DNA of 64,000 nucleotides from Chengkuizengella sp. SCS-71B (GCF_040100845.1 NZ_JAZHSH010000001.1:2588501-2652500); one strand, 5' to 3'. Shown: positions 37,098 to 46,841, numbered from the stretch's first letter. A program made the numbers and translations. Notes: a model not told the origin generated them from the sequence alone.

Positions 37098-37341
37098 ACA
37101 AACACCTTCTTCACCAAAAAAAAATAGTAAACATAGTCTAAAGTCACACATGACAAAAATGAATTCAGTTTCCAAATTTTCCAATATATCTATAATACTA
37201 TTAATTTAGTAATTTTGCACTATATCAATTTGATATGGACAAAGAATAGCTAATTATGAACTTACATTTCAAAGATGTTGCCGACTTGCAGAGGAAAGTA
37301 TGACAATATTTTTTATAATTAAATGATTTTCTAATAAAAAC

Positions 37342-37369
37342 TTGACTTTTACAGTGCTTTTCTTATAAA
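37342..37369 (+). promoter_or_regulatory. rpsD promoter
   Basis: TTGACT (37342-37347) and TATAAA (37364-37369) are 16 bases apart, placing the transcription start near 37377 and leaving a leader of about 200 bases before rpsD. Nothing else was resolved between 37098 and 37341. Confidence 0.6.
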
Positions 37370-37404
37370 ATTAACGATTAGAGAATGTGGATAGCGTTAT
37401 GTAT

Positions 37405-37560
37405 TTATGGCGGGAAAAATTTGTGTGAATACCCTCACTAATTTTGTGGACGATAGACCTGCGGCTGAAGAGTTTATCAATGTTTAACCTTCGCTATCCC
37501 TTTGGTTAAACTGCATAAATTTAGGCACAAGCGGAACCGACCAATTAAATTTATTAATTA
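37405..37560 (+). promoter_or_regulatory. Probable S4-binding autoregulatory leader of rpsD
   Basis: The untranslated leader contains a GTTTAACC/GGTTAAAC stem (37482-37511), and GATAG at 37452-37456 can pair with CTATC at 37494-37498 inside its loop, giving a pseudoknot-like arrangement. In B. subtilis the monocistronic rpsD gene has a structured leader bound by S4 to repress translation; gene order and leader length agree here. Identification as the same leader class is inference and was not checked against a model. Confidence 0.45.
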
Positions 37561-37578
37561 TAAAAGGAGTCAAAATAC

Positions 37579-38178
37579 ATGGCACGTTACACAGGTCCAA
37601 AATTCAAATTAAGTCGTCGCTTAGGGATTTCCTTAAGTGGTACAGGTAAAGAATTAAAGAGAAATTATCCACCAGGTCAACATGGTGCAAATCAAAGAAG
37701 AAAAGTTAGCGGATACGGTTTACAGCTTATGGAAAAGCAAAAACTTCGTCATATGTACGGATTAAATGAAAAGCAATTCCGTAATCTGTTTGACAAAGCT
37801 TCTAATATGAAAGGTATTTCTGGTGAAAACTTCATGATCTTATTAGAAGGCCGCTTAGATAATTTAGTTTATCGTTTTGCATTATCCAATTCACGTGCTG
37901 GAGCTCGTCAGCTTGTAGCACATGGACATGTAACTGTAAATGGTAAAAAAGTGGATATTCCATCTTATGCTGTTAAACCAGGTGACGTAATTGGTTTGAG
38001 AGAGAAAAGCAGAGGTTTAAAAGTTATCAAAGAATCTTTGGAAAACAGCAATTTTACTCCGGCTTATGTTGAATTTGATGAAAAAACAATGGAAGGTAAA
38101 TATGTTCGCTATCCAGAACGTGCGGAATTACCTCCTGAAATCAACGAACAACAAATCGTCGAGCTTTACAGCAGATAA
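37579..38178 (+). CDS. rpsD: 30S ribosomal protein S4
   Basis: 199 residues, typical for Bacillales S4. The conserved start [20 protein letters not shown], the NYPPGQHG motif, and the S4 RNA-binding domain ([24 protein letters not shown] is spread over about residues 90-115) are present. There are no zinc-ligand cysteines, so this is the zinc-free form. S4 nucleates 16S rRNA folding. AAAAGGAG lies nine bases before the ATG. It is monocistronic with its own promoter, structured leader and terminator. Confidence 0.98.
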   Translation: MARYTGPKFKLSRRLGISLSGTGKELKRNYPPGQHGANQRRKVSGYGLQLMEKQKLRHMYGLNEKQFRNLFDKASNMKGISGENFMILLEGRLDNLVYRFALSNSRAGARQLVAHGHVTVNGKKVDIPSYAVKPGDVIGLREKSRGLKVIKESLENSNFTPAYVEFDEKTMEGKYVRYPERAELPPEINEQQIVELYSR

Positions 38179-38180
38179 TA

Positions 38181-38206
38181 AAAACCCCTCCATTGAGGGG
38201 TTTTTT
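38181..38206. terminator. rpsD terminator, also facing tyrS
   Basis: AAAACCCCTC and GAGGGGTTTT form a 10-bp stem with a 4-base loop and a T-run on the plus strand. The AAAA side gives T on the minus strand, so the converging tyrosyl-tRNA synthetase gene can use it too. Confidence 0.85.
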
Positions 38207-38229
38207 CTATTCCAATTTTTTTTACTTTT

Positions 38230-39486
38230 TCAAGTCAAGATTACTTTTGCAAATTTCCTTTTCCCAACTTGGACAATATCCCCTTCTTTTGGATTAACTA
38301 CAGCATTGACATCCGTAATTTTCTCTTCATTTATTCTAACTGCTCCTTGAGTGATGCTTCTTCTTGCTTCTCCATTTGAACTTTGTAATTTTAAATGTAC
38401 AAGTAAATTTATTAAACGTAATGTACCGTTATCCAATATACTTGATGGGATTTCAATAGAAGGAATATCTTCTGGCAATGCTCTTTTTTGGAAAACGGTT
38501 TTAAAGCGTTCTTGTGCCTCATTCGCTGCCTCTAAACCATGATACATTCGTACAAATGTATGTGCTAACTTCATTTTTGCATCTCTAGGATGCACTGATC
38601 CATTCTCTAAACCTGCTTTAAGAGCATCTAAATCTTCCATAGACATATCTGTAGCAAGTTCATAATATTTAACCATCAGTTCATCAGGGATTGACATAGA
38701 TTTACCATAAATCTCGCTTGGTTCTTCATCTATACCAATATAATTGTTTAAGCTTTTACTCATTTTTTTAACGCCGTCTAACCCTTCAATTAATGGAAGC
38801 ATAACAGTAGCTTGTGTCGGAACATTGTATTCTTTTTGCAAAGTCCTTCCCATCAATAAGTTAAATTTTTGATCAGTTCCGCCAATTTCAACATCACTCT
38901 GCAAAGCGACTGAGTCATACCCTTGCATTAAAGGATAGAAAAACTCATGAATACTAATAGATTGACCTGAATTGTATCGTTTTGTAAAATCATCGCGTTC
39001 CAGCATCCGTGCAACGGTAACTTTTGCAGAAAGTTCAACAACATCTGCAAAATTTAATGGTGCCAGCCATTCTGAATTAAAAAAAACAGTTGTTTTTTCA
39101 ATATCAAGTATTTTAAAAAATTGTTCTTTATAGGTCTGAGCGTTTTTGATAACATCTTCTTCAGTTAACTGTTTACGAGTTTCAGATTTTCCTGTAGGGT
39201 CTCCTATCCGACCTGTAAAATCCCCTATAATCAGTTGAACCTGATGTCCAAGGTCTTGAAATTGTCTAAGTTTATGTAATACTACAGTGTGCCCTATGTG
39301 AATATCTGGTGCCGAAGGGTCTAATCCTAATTTTACTTTTAAAGGATTTTTCGTTAACACTGATTTGATAACCTTTTGCTTCAACTCATCCTCTGGTACG
39401 ATTTCAACTACTCCGCGACGGATAATTTCTAATTGCCTGTTAACTTCCGTTTGTTGCTCTGCTGAAAGCTCTTCCCACTTTGCCAT
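38230..39486 (-). CDS. tyrZ: Tyrosyl-tRNA synthetase, TyrZ type
   Basis: Charges tRNA-Tyr. 418 residues: class I HIGH motif in SAPDIHIGHTVVLHKLRQ, IGDFTGRIGDPTGKSETRKQ, QGYDSVALQSDVEIGGTDQK, KMSKS motif as VKKMSKSLNNY, and a C-terminal S4 domain (NGEARRSITQGAVRINEEK). The VVLHKLRQFQDLGH and KMSKS details match the TyrZ clade rather than the KFGKT-containing TyrS clade that occupies this locus in B. subtilis. No T-box sequence was found in the 289 bases upstream. GGAGGG precedes the ATG. Confidence 0.92.
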   Translation of the reverse strand: MAKWEELSAEQQTEVNRQLEIIRRGVVEIVPEDELKQKVIKSVLTKNPLKVKLGLDPSAPDIHIGHTVVLHKLRQFQDLGHQVQLIIGDFTGRIGDPTGKSETRKQLTEEDVIKNAQTYKEQFFKILDIEKTTVFFNSEWLAPLNFADVVELSAKVTVARMLERDDFTKRYNSGQSISIHEFFYPLMQGYDSVALQSDVEIGGTDQKFNLLMGRTLQKEYNVPTQATVMLPLIEGLDGVKKMSKSLNNYIGIDEEPSEIYGKSMSIPDELMVKYYELATDMSMEDLDALKAGLENGSVHPRDAKMKLAHTFVRMYHGLEAANEAQERFKTVFQKRALPEDIPSIEIPSSILDNGTLRLINLLVHLKLQSSNGEARRSITQGAVRINEEKITDVNAVVNPKEGDIVQVGKRKFAKVILT

Positions 39487-39775
39487 TAATACTTTCCCTC
39501 CAAATTAAATCCTAAAAATAATCATAATATTATCCATCAATATCTATTAAAGGTAATAATTACAATGCGATAACTAATACAAAATGTTTTATTACATTTA
39601 TTAAAAAGTGCAACTTTTACTCTTTATTAACGTAAAAAAGTTGTATTATTTTGATTGCAATTTCATTCTTTTATATCAAACAACAACGGTAAAGTCAACA
39701 AAAGATGTTATATTATAGCGAATGTTCAAGCAAAAACCTTTATGCTATAATGGGTTAGACCGGAGGGGATCAAAA

Positions 39776-42700
39776 ATGTCAAAGAAAAAAAGTAAAAACA
39801 ACTCAAAAACTATACTTAAAAAATCATTATTTATATCTTTGATAACTGTGAAATGGATTTTAATTATTGGCTTAATTTTTGGAATTTTAACTGGTGGAGT
39901 AGTATTAGGTTATGTGACTTCTATCGTTAAAGATGAACCTGTACGTTCACCAGAAGAAATGGTATCCGAGGTTATGAAAAACAATGTCTCTGGATTTGCC
40001 TATTTTAATGATGAAACGTTGATCGGACAACTCCGCTCAACAGAAGATCGTAGAATGATTGAGTTGGATGACATACCTAAAGTCATTCAAGATGCTTTTA
40101 TAGCCACAGAGGATCAAAATTTTGAAAATCACATTGGGATTGATATTAAAGGATTAACACGTGCAGTAAAACAGCAAGTGTTTAATGAGGAAATTCAAAC
40201 AGGTGGAAGTACAATTACACAACAATTGGCTAGAAGAGTATTTTTAAATTTTGACCAAACAATTGATAGAAAAGTAAAAGAAATCATTCTTTCTGTTCGT
40301 ATGGAGCAAGTTTTAACAAAAAATCAAATTCTTGAAGCATATTTAAATAAAATAGGATTTGGAACAGGTTCTAGCGGTTATCCAGTTTCTGGAGTAAAAG
40401 CTGCCATTCAAGGTATCTTTGGATTAGAGAACCTTAACGATATCAATATTGCTCAAGCTGCATTCTTAGCTGGTTTGCCGCAAAATCCAAATAAATACTC
40501 GCCTTTTACTGGATATGGGGAGTTTGATGAAGTAGGGTTTAATGCTGCAATCGAAAGACAAAAACATGTACTTAATAGAATGAAAGAAGCTGAAAAAATT
40601 ACAGAAGCTGAATATAAAGAAGCGTTGAATTACGATCTCAAAGCATCATTAGCTGAACCTTCTGAAAAAGCATATACTACTTACCCTTACCTTATGTTTG
40701 AAATTGAACGTAGAGCGGCGGAAGTTTTAATTAAACAAAAAAACCCTGAACTATCTCAGAAGGAAGTCAACTCCTTAGTAGAGGAAACTCGCGAAGAAGT
40801 AGTCAATGGTGGATTTAAAATATATACAACCATAGATCAAACGATTTATGACGCTTTGCAAGAAATAGCCAGCAACCCTGAAAACTTCGCTCCAGATAAT
40901 GAAAATGGTGTGGAACAAACCGGTGCAGTAATGATTAACAATAGTACCGGTGCCATCTTAGGGATGATTGAAGGTCGCGGTTATGAAATTGAAGAGTATA
41001 ACCATGCTACTCAAATGAAAAGACAACCTGGTTCTTCCATGAAACCTATTGCAGCATATTTACCAGCGTTAGAATCAGGTGAATTGCAGCCTGCTTCTGT
41101 CGTAGACGATATTCCGATGATCTTACCTGATGGAGGTAAGGGTGCTCATATTCCTTTGAACTGGGATTATAAGTATCATGGATTGATGACAGCTCGTGAG
41201 GCATTAAATGAATCTTACAATATCCCTGCCATTTATATATACAACGAAATAGTTGGTAGAGATGGCGCACTAGATTTTGTTGAACAGCTAGGGATTACCA
41301 CTTTAACCGAGGAAGATAGAAACGCACAAACTGGGGTTATTGGTGGACTTTCCTACGGAACTACTGTTGAAGAATTAACCAATGCATATTCAAGTATAGC
41401 TAACTATGGTGAGTTTAACGATGCCTTTTTAATTGAAAAAATTGAAGATCAGGATGGAAAAATCGTATACGAACATCAACTTGCACCTGAAAGAGTATTT
41501 TCAGAACAAGCTGCTTATTTAATAACAGATATGTTAAAAACAGCAGTTTCTGAAGGAGCTTCAGGTGGAGAAATCAGAAAAGGATTCCAAAATTATGGCA
41601 AAATACCAATTGTAGGTAAAACAGGTACTACGAATCTATATCGAGATGTATGGTTTTTAGGATATTCTCCTGATATTACATTAGGTGTATGGGCTGGATA
41701 TGACCAAAATGGTTCATTAGATTTTGGAAGATATGATGAACGTACTGGAAAAACCAGAGCGAAAGAAATTTGGGCAAAAGTCATGGATAAAACGATTGAA
41801 TTAAAACCTGAACTTTTTACGACCACTGAATTTTATCAACCAGATGGACTTACAAGAAAAACAGTTTCAAGTAAATCGGGACTAATTGCTTCTGAATTAA
41901 CTAAACAGGCCGGATATACAACAACAGATTTATTTGATAAAAGGTATGTACCTACTAAGATGGATGATAGCTTATCAGAATTACCTGTTATCAGCTATAA
42001 AGACATCAATTATATCCCACTTGCTGCTACACCAAACGATATGATTGAAACCAAAATCGTTGTGAATAGAAGCACGCCATTAAAGGAGCTTTATGAGGAA
42101 ATTGATACAATCCTAAAAGGGTATTCCAGTAGTCAAAAACCTAAAAATAGAAATGGATATCCTATGAGGCTTGAAGATTTCTATCCTACTGACATGGATT
42201 CAACTGCACCTATTGCTGAAGACCCAAGAATAGAGGACGGTAAAAACCCCGAACCTCCATTCAATGTAAGGTTGGAACAAAAAGAAGGAATCAATGTTAT
42301 TACATTTGACCATAGTCCAAGTGAGGATGTAGTAGGTTATCGTTTTTATAGAAATAATGGAAATGGATATACACATTCACAAACTAAACGATACGATGAT
42401 GAATTGAAATTTAAAGATTATGTCAGTGCATCTGTTGATTATTTTTATTATGTAGTATCTGTTGATGTCTCTGGGAATATTTCAGAACCAAAGCAGCTTC
42501 AAACAAATAAAGATGCTCAGTCACCTGAAATTCCTGAGGAGAATGACGATGGAGAAGATACGGATGACAATGATGATAATGATGATAATGAAAGAAATAA
42601 TAATGATCTAGATAATATTGGATCATTACCTAAGGTCCCTACAAATATTGAAGCTACAAAAGAGGAATTAACTGTAAAAATTACATGGACTGCAAACTCA

Positions 42701-42892
42701 ATCGATGACAAAGTTTTATACTATGAGATTTATTACAGCGATGAAAAAGATGGAGAATATCAATTCATCTCCAATGCAAATAAAAATTCCTTTGCAGACA
42801 CCAGTCTTATAAATGAAGGATGGTACCGAATTACTGCTGTAAATAAAACGGGAGCTTCAGCATTATCTGAGCCTGTAGAAGTGAATGAATAA
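39776..42892 (+). CDS. Class A penicillin-binding protein (PBP1A family) with FN3-like tail
   Basis: A 1038-residue bifunctional peptidoglycan synthase anchored by one N-terminal helix (WILIIGLIFGILTGGVVLGY). Transglycosylase domain with EDQNFENHIGIDIKG and GGSTITQQLARR; transpeptidase domain with the catalytic serine in GSSMKP (about Ser420), SYN in NESYNIPA, and KTGTT. Beyond residue 820 lie two fibronectin type III-like domains (PPFNVRLEQKEGINVITFDH; LTVKITWTANSIDDKVLYYE) joined by an acidic linker rich in D, E and N. The ATG at 39776 follows GGAGGGG; the upstream open frame is disregarded. Ends at a strong terminator. Confidence 0.92.
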   Translation: MSKKKSKNNSKTILKKSLFISLITVKWILIIGLIFGILTGGVVLGYVTSIVKDEPVRSPEEMVSEVMKNNVSGFAYFNDETLIGQLRSTEDRRMIELDDIPKVIQDAFIATEDQNFENHIGIDIKGLTRAVKQQVFNEEIQTGGSTITQQLARRVFLNFDQTIDRKVKEIILSVRMEQVLTKNQILEAYLNKIGFGTGSSGYPVSGVKAAIQGIFGLENLNDINIAQAAFLAGLPQNPNKYSPFTGYGEFDEVGFNAAIERQKHVLNRMKEAEKITEAEYKEALNYDLKASLAEPSEKAYTTYPYLMFEIERRAAEVLIKQKNPELSQKEVNSLVEETREEVVNGGFKIYTTIDQTIYDALQEIASNPENFAPDNENGVEQTGAVMINNSTGAILGMIEGRGYEIEEYNHATQMKRQPGSSMKPIAAYLPALESGELQPASVVDDIPMILPDGGKGAHIPLNWDYKYHGLMTAREALNESYNIPAIYIYNEIVGRDGALDFVEQLGITTLTEEDRNAQTGVIGGLSYGTTVEELTNAYSSIANYGEFNDAFLIEKIEDQDGKIVYEHQLAPERVFSEQAAYLITDMLKTAVSEGASGGEIRKGFQNYGKIPIVGKTGTTNLYRDVWFLGYSPDITLGVWAGYDQNGSLDFGRYDERTGKTRAKEIWAKVMDKTIELKPELFTTTEFYQPDGLTRKTVSSKSGLIASELTKQAGYTTTDLFDKRYVPTKMDDSLSELPVISYKDINYIPLAATPNDMIETKIVVNRSTPLKELYEEIDTILKGYSSSQKPKNRNGYPMRLEDFYPTDMDSTAPIAEDPRIEDGKNPEPPFNVRLEQKEGINVITFDHSPSEDVVGYRFYRNNGNGYTHSQTKRYDDELKFKDYVSASVDYFYYVVSVDVSGNISEPKQLQTNKDAQSPEIPEENDDGEDTDDNDDNDDNERNNNDLDNIGSLPKVPTNIEATKEELTVKITWTANSIDDKVLYYEIYYSDEKDGEYQFISNANKNSFADTSLINEGWYRITAVNKTGASALSEPVEVNE

Positions 42893-42903
42893 TACCAACA
42901 CTA

Positions 42904-42943
42904 AGAACCCCCTATCCAAATCATAAAGTGGATAGGGGGTTCT
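42904..42943. terminator. Terminator between the PBP gene and acsA
   Basis: A perfect 15-bp stem (AGAACCCCCTATCCA with its complement) and 10-base loop lie 11 bases after the PBP stop, between two converging genes. The T-run is short (TCTAAAT), but the stem is very stable. Confidence 0.75.
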
Positions 42944-42966
42944 AAATATTAATCAATCATAACTCA

Positions 42967-44691
42967 TCAATCATCAATAGTAGATAAATCTCCAGTTGGG
43001 AGGTTTAATTCCCAAGCCTTTAACACACGTCTCATAATTTTACCACTTCTTGTTTTTGGAAGCTTATCTTTAAATACAATTTCACGAGGTGCTGCATGAG
43101 CAGACAACCCTTCTCTTACATACTGTGAAATCTGTTCTTTTAATACTTGTGAAGGTTTATATCCGTTTCTCAAAGAGATATAAGCTTTAATAATTTCACC
43201 GCGCACAGGATCAGGAATCCCAATTACACCAGCTTCAGCAACAGCAGGATGTTCAACCAATTTACTTTCTACCTCAAACGGACCTACTCTCTCACCAGAT
43301 GTATTAATAACATCATCAATTCTACCTTGAAACCAAAAATAACCGTCATCATCACGATAAGCTGAGTCTCCAGATATATACCAACCAGGTATTCTAAAAT
43401 ACTCCTCATATTTGGCTTCATTTTTCCATATTTTCCTCATCATCGAAGGCCAAGGGGTTTTTATTGCTAAGTTGCCCATGTGATATGGAGGTACTTCCTT
43501 GCCACGATCATCAATAATTGCTGCATCAACACCTGGAATTGGTTTCCCCATTGAACCAGGTTTGATTTCCATTCGAGGATAATTACAAATGAGCTGTCCT
43601 CCTGTTTCTGTCATCCACCAAGTATCATGGATACGCTGATTATATACTTTCAACCCCCAGCGAATAACCTCAGGATTCAGTGGCTCTCCTACACTTAATA
43701 CATGTCTAAGGCTAGATAGATCAAATTGGTGGACAACATCGTCCCCTGCTCCCATCAGCATGCGAAATGCAGTGGGTGCACTGTACCATACTGTAATTTT
43801 ATATTTTTGAATGGTTTCATACCAATCCTGAGGACTAAATCTACCACCTCTAATCACATTGGTTGCTCCATTTAACCAAGGAGCAAATATCCCATATGAT
43901 GTTCCAGTTACCCATCCAGGATCGGCAGTACACCAATAAATATCGTCCTCTTTTAAATCCAGAACGATTTTACCAGTATAATAATGCTGAATCATTGCAT
44001 TGTGAGAGTGAAAAACACCTTTAGGCTTTCCAGTAGAGCCAGAAGTATAGTGAATAATTAAACCATCTTCACGATCTACCCATTCCATTTCAAACTTATC
44101 TGAAGCATTTTTCATTTCTTGATTAAAATCCACCTGTCCTTCAGATAAAGAAATATCCTTGCCAACTAATATGATATGTTTTAAATTAGGAAGATCTGAA
44201 ACTTGAATTCTATGAAGTAATTCTGGCGTAGTTACTACTGCAACAGCTTCACTATCCTCCAAGCGATCTTTCACGGCAGTCTCCATAAATGCTTCAAATA
44301 ATGGACCTACGATTGCTCCATTTTTAATGGCCCCTAATAAGACAAAATAAAGCTCAGGAGTTCTTGGCATAAAAATAAATACACGATCCCCTTTGTGAAT
44401 TCCTAGATCTCTTAATACATTTCCTGCTTGGTTAGATTTCTTTTTCATGTCTGCGAAAGTGTAAGATTCATCACGTAGTGAATCACTATAATATAAAGCA
44501 ACCTTATCTTTTATCGTTGATTCCGCATGCCGATCAATTGCCTCGTAAGCCATATTCACTTTCCCTGAATTGTACCAAGAAAAATCCTTAATAATATGCT
44601 CCCACTCGAACTCTGAACGACTGGTCTCATAGTCTTGTAAATTTGCCTCTGAAGCTACTACCTCGATCACTTCTTCATTATTTTTCCCCAT
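42967..44691 (-). CDS. acsA: Acetyl-CoA synthetase
   Basis: 574 residues, matching the AcsA type of Bacillus (about 572). It activates acetate with ATP and joins it to CoA. The AMP-binding core YTSGSTGKPKGV, the TWWMTETG motif, and the C-terminal KTRSGKIMRR with the acetylatable lysine are present. AGGAGGG lies six bases before the ATG. Located near ccpA as in Bacillus, where acsA is under CcpA control; I did not find a convincing catabolite-responsive element in the upstream 180 bases. Confidence 0.96.
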   Translation of the reverse strand: MGKNNEEVIEVVASEANLQDYETSRSEFEWEHIIKDFSWYNSGKVNMAYEAIDRHAESTIKDKVALYYSDSLRDESYTFADMKKKSNQAGNVLRDLGIHKGDRVFIFMPRTPELYFVLLGAIKNGAIVGPLFEAFMETAVKDRLEDSEAVAVVTTPELLHRIQVSDLPNLKHIILVGKDISLSEGQVDFNQEMKNASDKFEMEWVDREDGLIIHYTSGSTGKPKGVFHSHNAMIQHYYTGKIVLDLKEDDIYWCTADPGWVTGTSYGIFAPWLNGATNVIRGGRFSPQDWYETIQKYKITVWYSAPTAFRMLMGAGDDVVHQFDLSSLRHVLSVGEPLNPEVIRWGLKVYNQRIHDTWWMTETGGQLICNYPRMEIKPGSMGKPIPGVDAAIIDDRGKEVPPYHMGNLAIKTPWPSMMRKIWKNEAKYEEYFRIPGWYISGDSAYRDDDGYFWFQGRIDDVINTSGERVGPFEVESKLVEHPAVAEAGVIGIPDPVRGEIIKAYISLRNGYKPSQVLKEQISQYVREGLSAHAAPREIVFKDKLPKTRSGKIMRRVLKAWELNLPTGDLSTIDD

Positions 44692-44865
44692 AATCTCCCT
44701 CCTACTTTAATAACTATATTGCTAGTGCTTCCATTAAAATATATGAAAACAAAAAAATACGATGAACATTTTCTGATATTTCCATTATATCATATCTATA
44801 AGGTGATATATGTCTAACAAAAGAGTAACATCATCCATAAATTTATAAATTCTTAAAATGAAAAA

Positions 44866-44888
44866 AGCCCTCACTTTAGGTAAGGACT
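44866..44888 (-). terminator. mtnN terminator
   Basis: AGTCCTTAC and GTGAGGGCT pair over 9 bases including two G-T pairs, with loop CTAAA and a following T-run on the minus strand. The stem overlaps the last codons of mtnN. Confidence 0.65.
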
Positions 44889-45587
44889 CATGTTTTTAAA
44901 CATATGCTCTACAATTTGATAAGAATGTTGAGAGGCTTGTACAACAAACTCTGTAAAATTAACATCTGCTGAGCCATCAGCTTTATCTGACATCGAGCGA
45001 ATAATGACGAATGGAACTGCATTCATGTAACACACTTGAGCTACTGCTGCCCCCTCCATTTCTGTACAATCTCCATCCATCTGTTCATGTAAATTTCTAA
45101 CGATTTCTCGATCAGCTATGAATTGATCTCCTGATAATACTCTTCCTTTTCGTGTACGATCTCTAAACCACTTCTCACTTGCATTAAAAGCTAAATTTAT
45201 TAAATGATCATCTGCTTTAAAAACAGAGGTTTTATCATAAGGAATCATGCCTTTATCAAAACCAAGTGCTGTGGCATCCATATCATGATGCATACAATCC
45301 GTAGAAATCAGAATATCACCTATTTGTAACTCTGGATGAAGAGCACCTGCAACTCCTGTAAAAATAACGGCATCTACCAAGAAGGTATCGATTAATATTT
45401 GAGAACATATTGCCGCGTTTACTTTTCCTACACCGGATTTACATAATACGACCTTTGTATCGTAAAAATAACCTTCATAAAACTGTATTCCTGCTTTTAC
45501 AACTGTTTTTGAATTATCAATATGATCAAGAAATCTTTTTATTTCTTCATCCATTGCACCAATTAATCCTATCTTATTATAATTCAT
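44871..45587 (-). CDS. mtnN: 5'-Methylthioadenosine/S-adenosylhomocysteine nucleosidase
   Basis: 238 residues; cleaves adenine from methylthioadenosine and S-adenosylhomocysteine in the methionine salvage and activated-methyl cycles. Catalytic residues are visible: Glu in GLIGAMDEEI, Glu in CTEMEGAAVAQV, and Asp in IRSMSDKADGSA. The start codon overlaps the ccpA stop as TAATG, so the two genes are coupled. This pairing with ccpA differs from the usual Bacillus neighbourhood. Confidence 0.93.
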   Translation of the reverse strand: MNYNKIGLIGAMDEEIKRFLDHIDNSKTVVKAGIQFYEGYFYDTKVVLCKSGVGKVNAAICSQILIDTFLVDAVIFTGVAGALHPELQIGDILISTDCMHHDMDATALGFDKGMIPYDKTSVFKADDHLINLAFNASEKWFRDRTRKGRVLSGDQFIADREIVRNLHEQMDGDCTEMEGAAVAQVCYMNAVPFVIIRSMSDKADGSADVNFTEFVVQASQHSYQIVEHMFKNMSPYLK

Positions 45588-46591
45588 TATAAACTCTTCA
45601 CGCTATTTCTTTGAATTAATTCATGTGGTAATATAATCTGAGGTTGCTCAATCTCTTCATTTAACATTAGTTTTGTTAAAAGCCTCATAGAAACAGCACC
45701 AATATCATACATCGGTTGTGCTATTGTAGTAAGCAAAGGTCTTACCATAGAAGCCATTCTAATATTATCAACACTGATAACAGAAATATCCTCAGGTACT
45801 TTTAATCCGGCATCTTGAATTGCATGAATTGCACCTATAGCCAATTCATCTGTTGCAGCAAATACTGCGGTAATATTTTGATTAGATTTTAAGAAGTTCT
45901 TCATTTTTTCTAAACCTGATTCATAACGGAAATTACCAACTTGAATAAGATCTTCATTTACGGTCAATCCTGAATCTTCAATTGCTTTTATATACCCTTG
46001 ATATCGTGCAAATCCTTTAGCTAAATCTTCAAAGTTTCCACCAATTAGAGCAATCTCACGATGCCCCTCATTTATTAAAGCTTTTACTGCATCATAGGCC
46101 GCTTTTTCGTGATCAATATCCACAGATGGTATATTTTCAGACTCTTCTTTTGTTCCGCACAATACGATCGGTACACTTGCTGTTTTAAACGCATGAATAT
46201 GATCTTCTGTTACTGTGCCACCCATAAATAATAATCCATCCACTTGTTTTTCTAACAACGTATTGATCACTTGAATTTCCTTCTCTTTTTTCTTATCAGA
46301 GTTACATAAAATGATATTGTATCGATACATATTAGCAATATCTTCGATACCTCTAGCGACCTCAGAAAATATGGTATTTGAAATGTCAGGGATCACTACA
46401 CCTACCGTAGTCGTTTTTTTACTTGCTAGTCCTCTAGCTACAGCATTTGGTCTGTATCCTAACTTTTCTATGGCATCGAACACCTTTTTACGTGTTTGAG
46501 GTTTCACATTCGGATTGTTATTAACTACCCTAGATACGGTAGCCATTGAAACACCTGATTCTCTTGCTACATCATAAATAGTTACTGTCAC
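45587..46591 (-). CDS. ccpA: Catabolite control protein A
   Basis: 334 residues of the LacI family. N-terminal helix-turn-helix TIYDVARESGVSMATVSRVV followed by the hinge helix RPNAVARGLASKKT, then the effector domain (VGVVIPDISNTIFSEVARGI) to which HPr(Ser-P) or Crh(Ser-P) binds in Firmicutes. Typical CcpA length. Start is GTG with GGAGAGAG upstream. It likely controls carbon use genes in this genome including acsA. Overlaps mtnN by one base. Confidence 0.93.
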   Translation of the reverse strand: MTVTIYDVARESGVSMATVSRVVNNNPNVKPQTRKKVFDAIEKLGYRPNAVARGLASKKTTTVGVVIPDISNTIFSEVARGIEDIANMYRYNIILCNSDKKKEKEIQVINTLLEKQVDGLLFMGGTVTEDHIHAFKTASVPIVLCGTKEESENIPSVDIDHEKAAYDAVKALINEGHREIALIGGNFEDLAKGFARYQGYIKAIEDSGLTVNEDLIQVGNFRYESGLEKMKNFLKSNQNITAVFAATDELAIGAIHAIQDAGLKVPEDISVISVDNIRMASMVRPLLTTIAQPMYDIGAVSMRLLTKLMLNEEIEQPQIILPHELIQRNSVKSL

Positions 46592-46766
46592 TTATTCTCT
46601 CTCCAATTGTTATATTTTATAGTTATCATACGATATTATAATCTTATTGTAAACTTTCGGCAGTTTTCAGATTTATATAAATGAAATACAATTACATAAT
46701 ACACTTAAACAACTGATGAAAACTCATGAAAAGATGTAAATCCCAGAACAATTTTGACTGGTAATA

Positions 46767-46794
46767 AAAAAATCAATCCAATGATTGATTTTTT
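46767..46794 (-). terminator. Terminator downstream of the zinc-finger gene
   Basis: AAAAAATCAATC and GATTGATTTTTT form a 12-bp stem with a 4-base loop, bordered by T-runs on both strands. It lies between the R2 repeat after the zinc-finger gene and the upstream region of ccpA. The rest of the 349-base gap (46592-46940) holds the R2 copy; I saw no other structure. Confidence 0.7.
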
Positions 46795-46841
46795 TTATTC
46801 AATTTAAATTTTAAGTTTAAATATTTATCCAAAAATATTTT

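Noticed and set aside
39487-39775. Possible T-box leader for the tyrosyl-tRNA synthetase gene.
   Set aside because: No AGGGTGG-type T-box sequence, specifier hairpin or terminator/antiterminator pair is visible on the minus strand.
42517-42711. Minus-strand Ser/Leu-rich frame opposite the acidic PBP linker.
   Set aside because: It is the mirror of GAT/AAT repeats in the PBP gene and has no ribosome site.
44692-44870. Catabolite-responsive element before acsA.
   Set aside because: No match to TGNAANCGNTNNCA with acceptable mismatches; the best candidate (AGAAAATGTTCA) fails the central CG.
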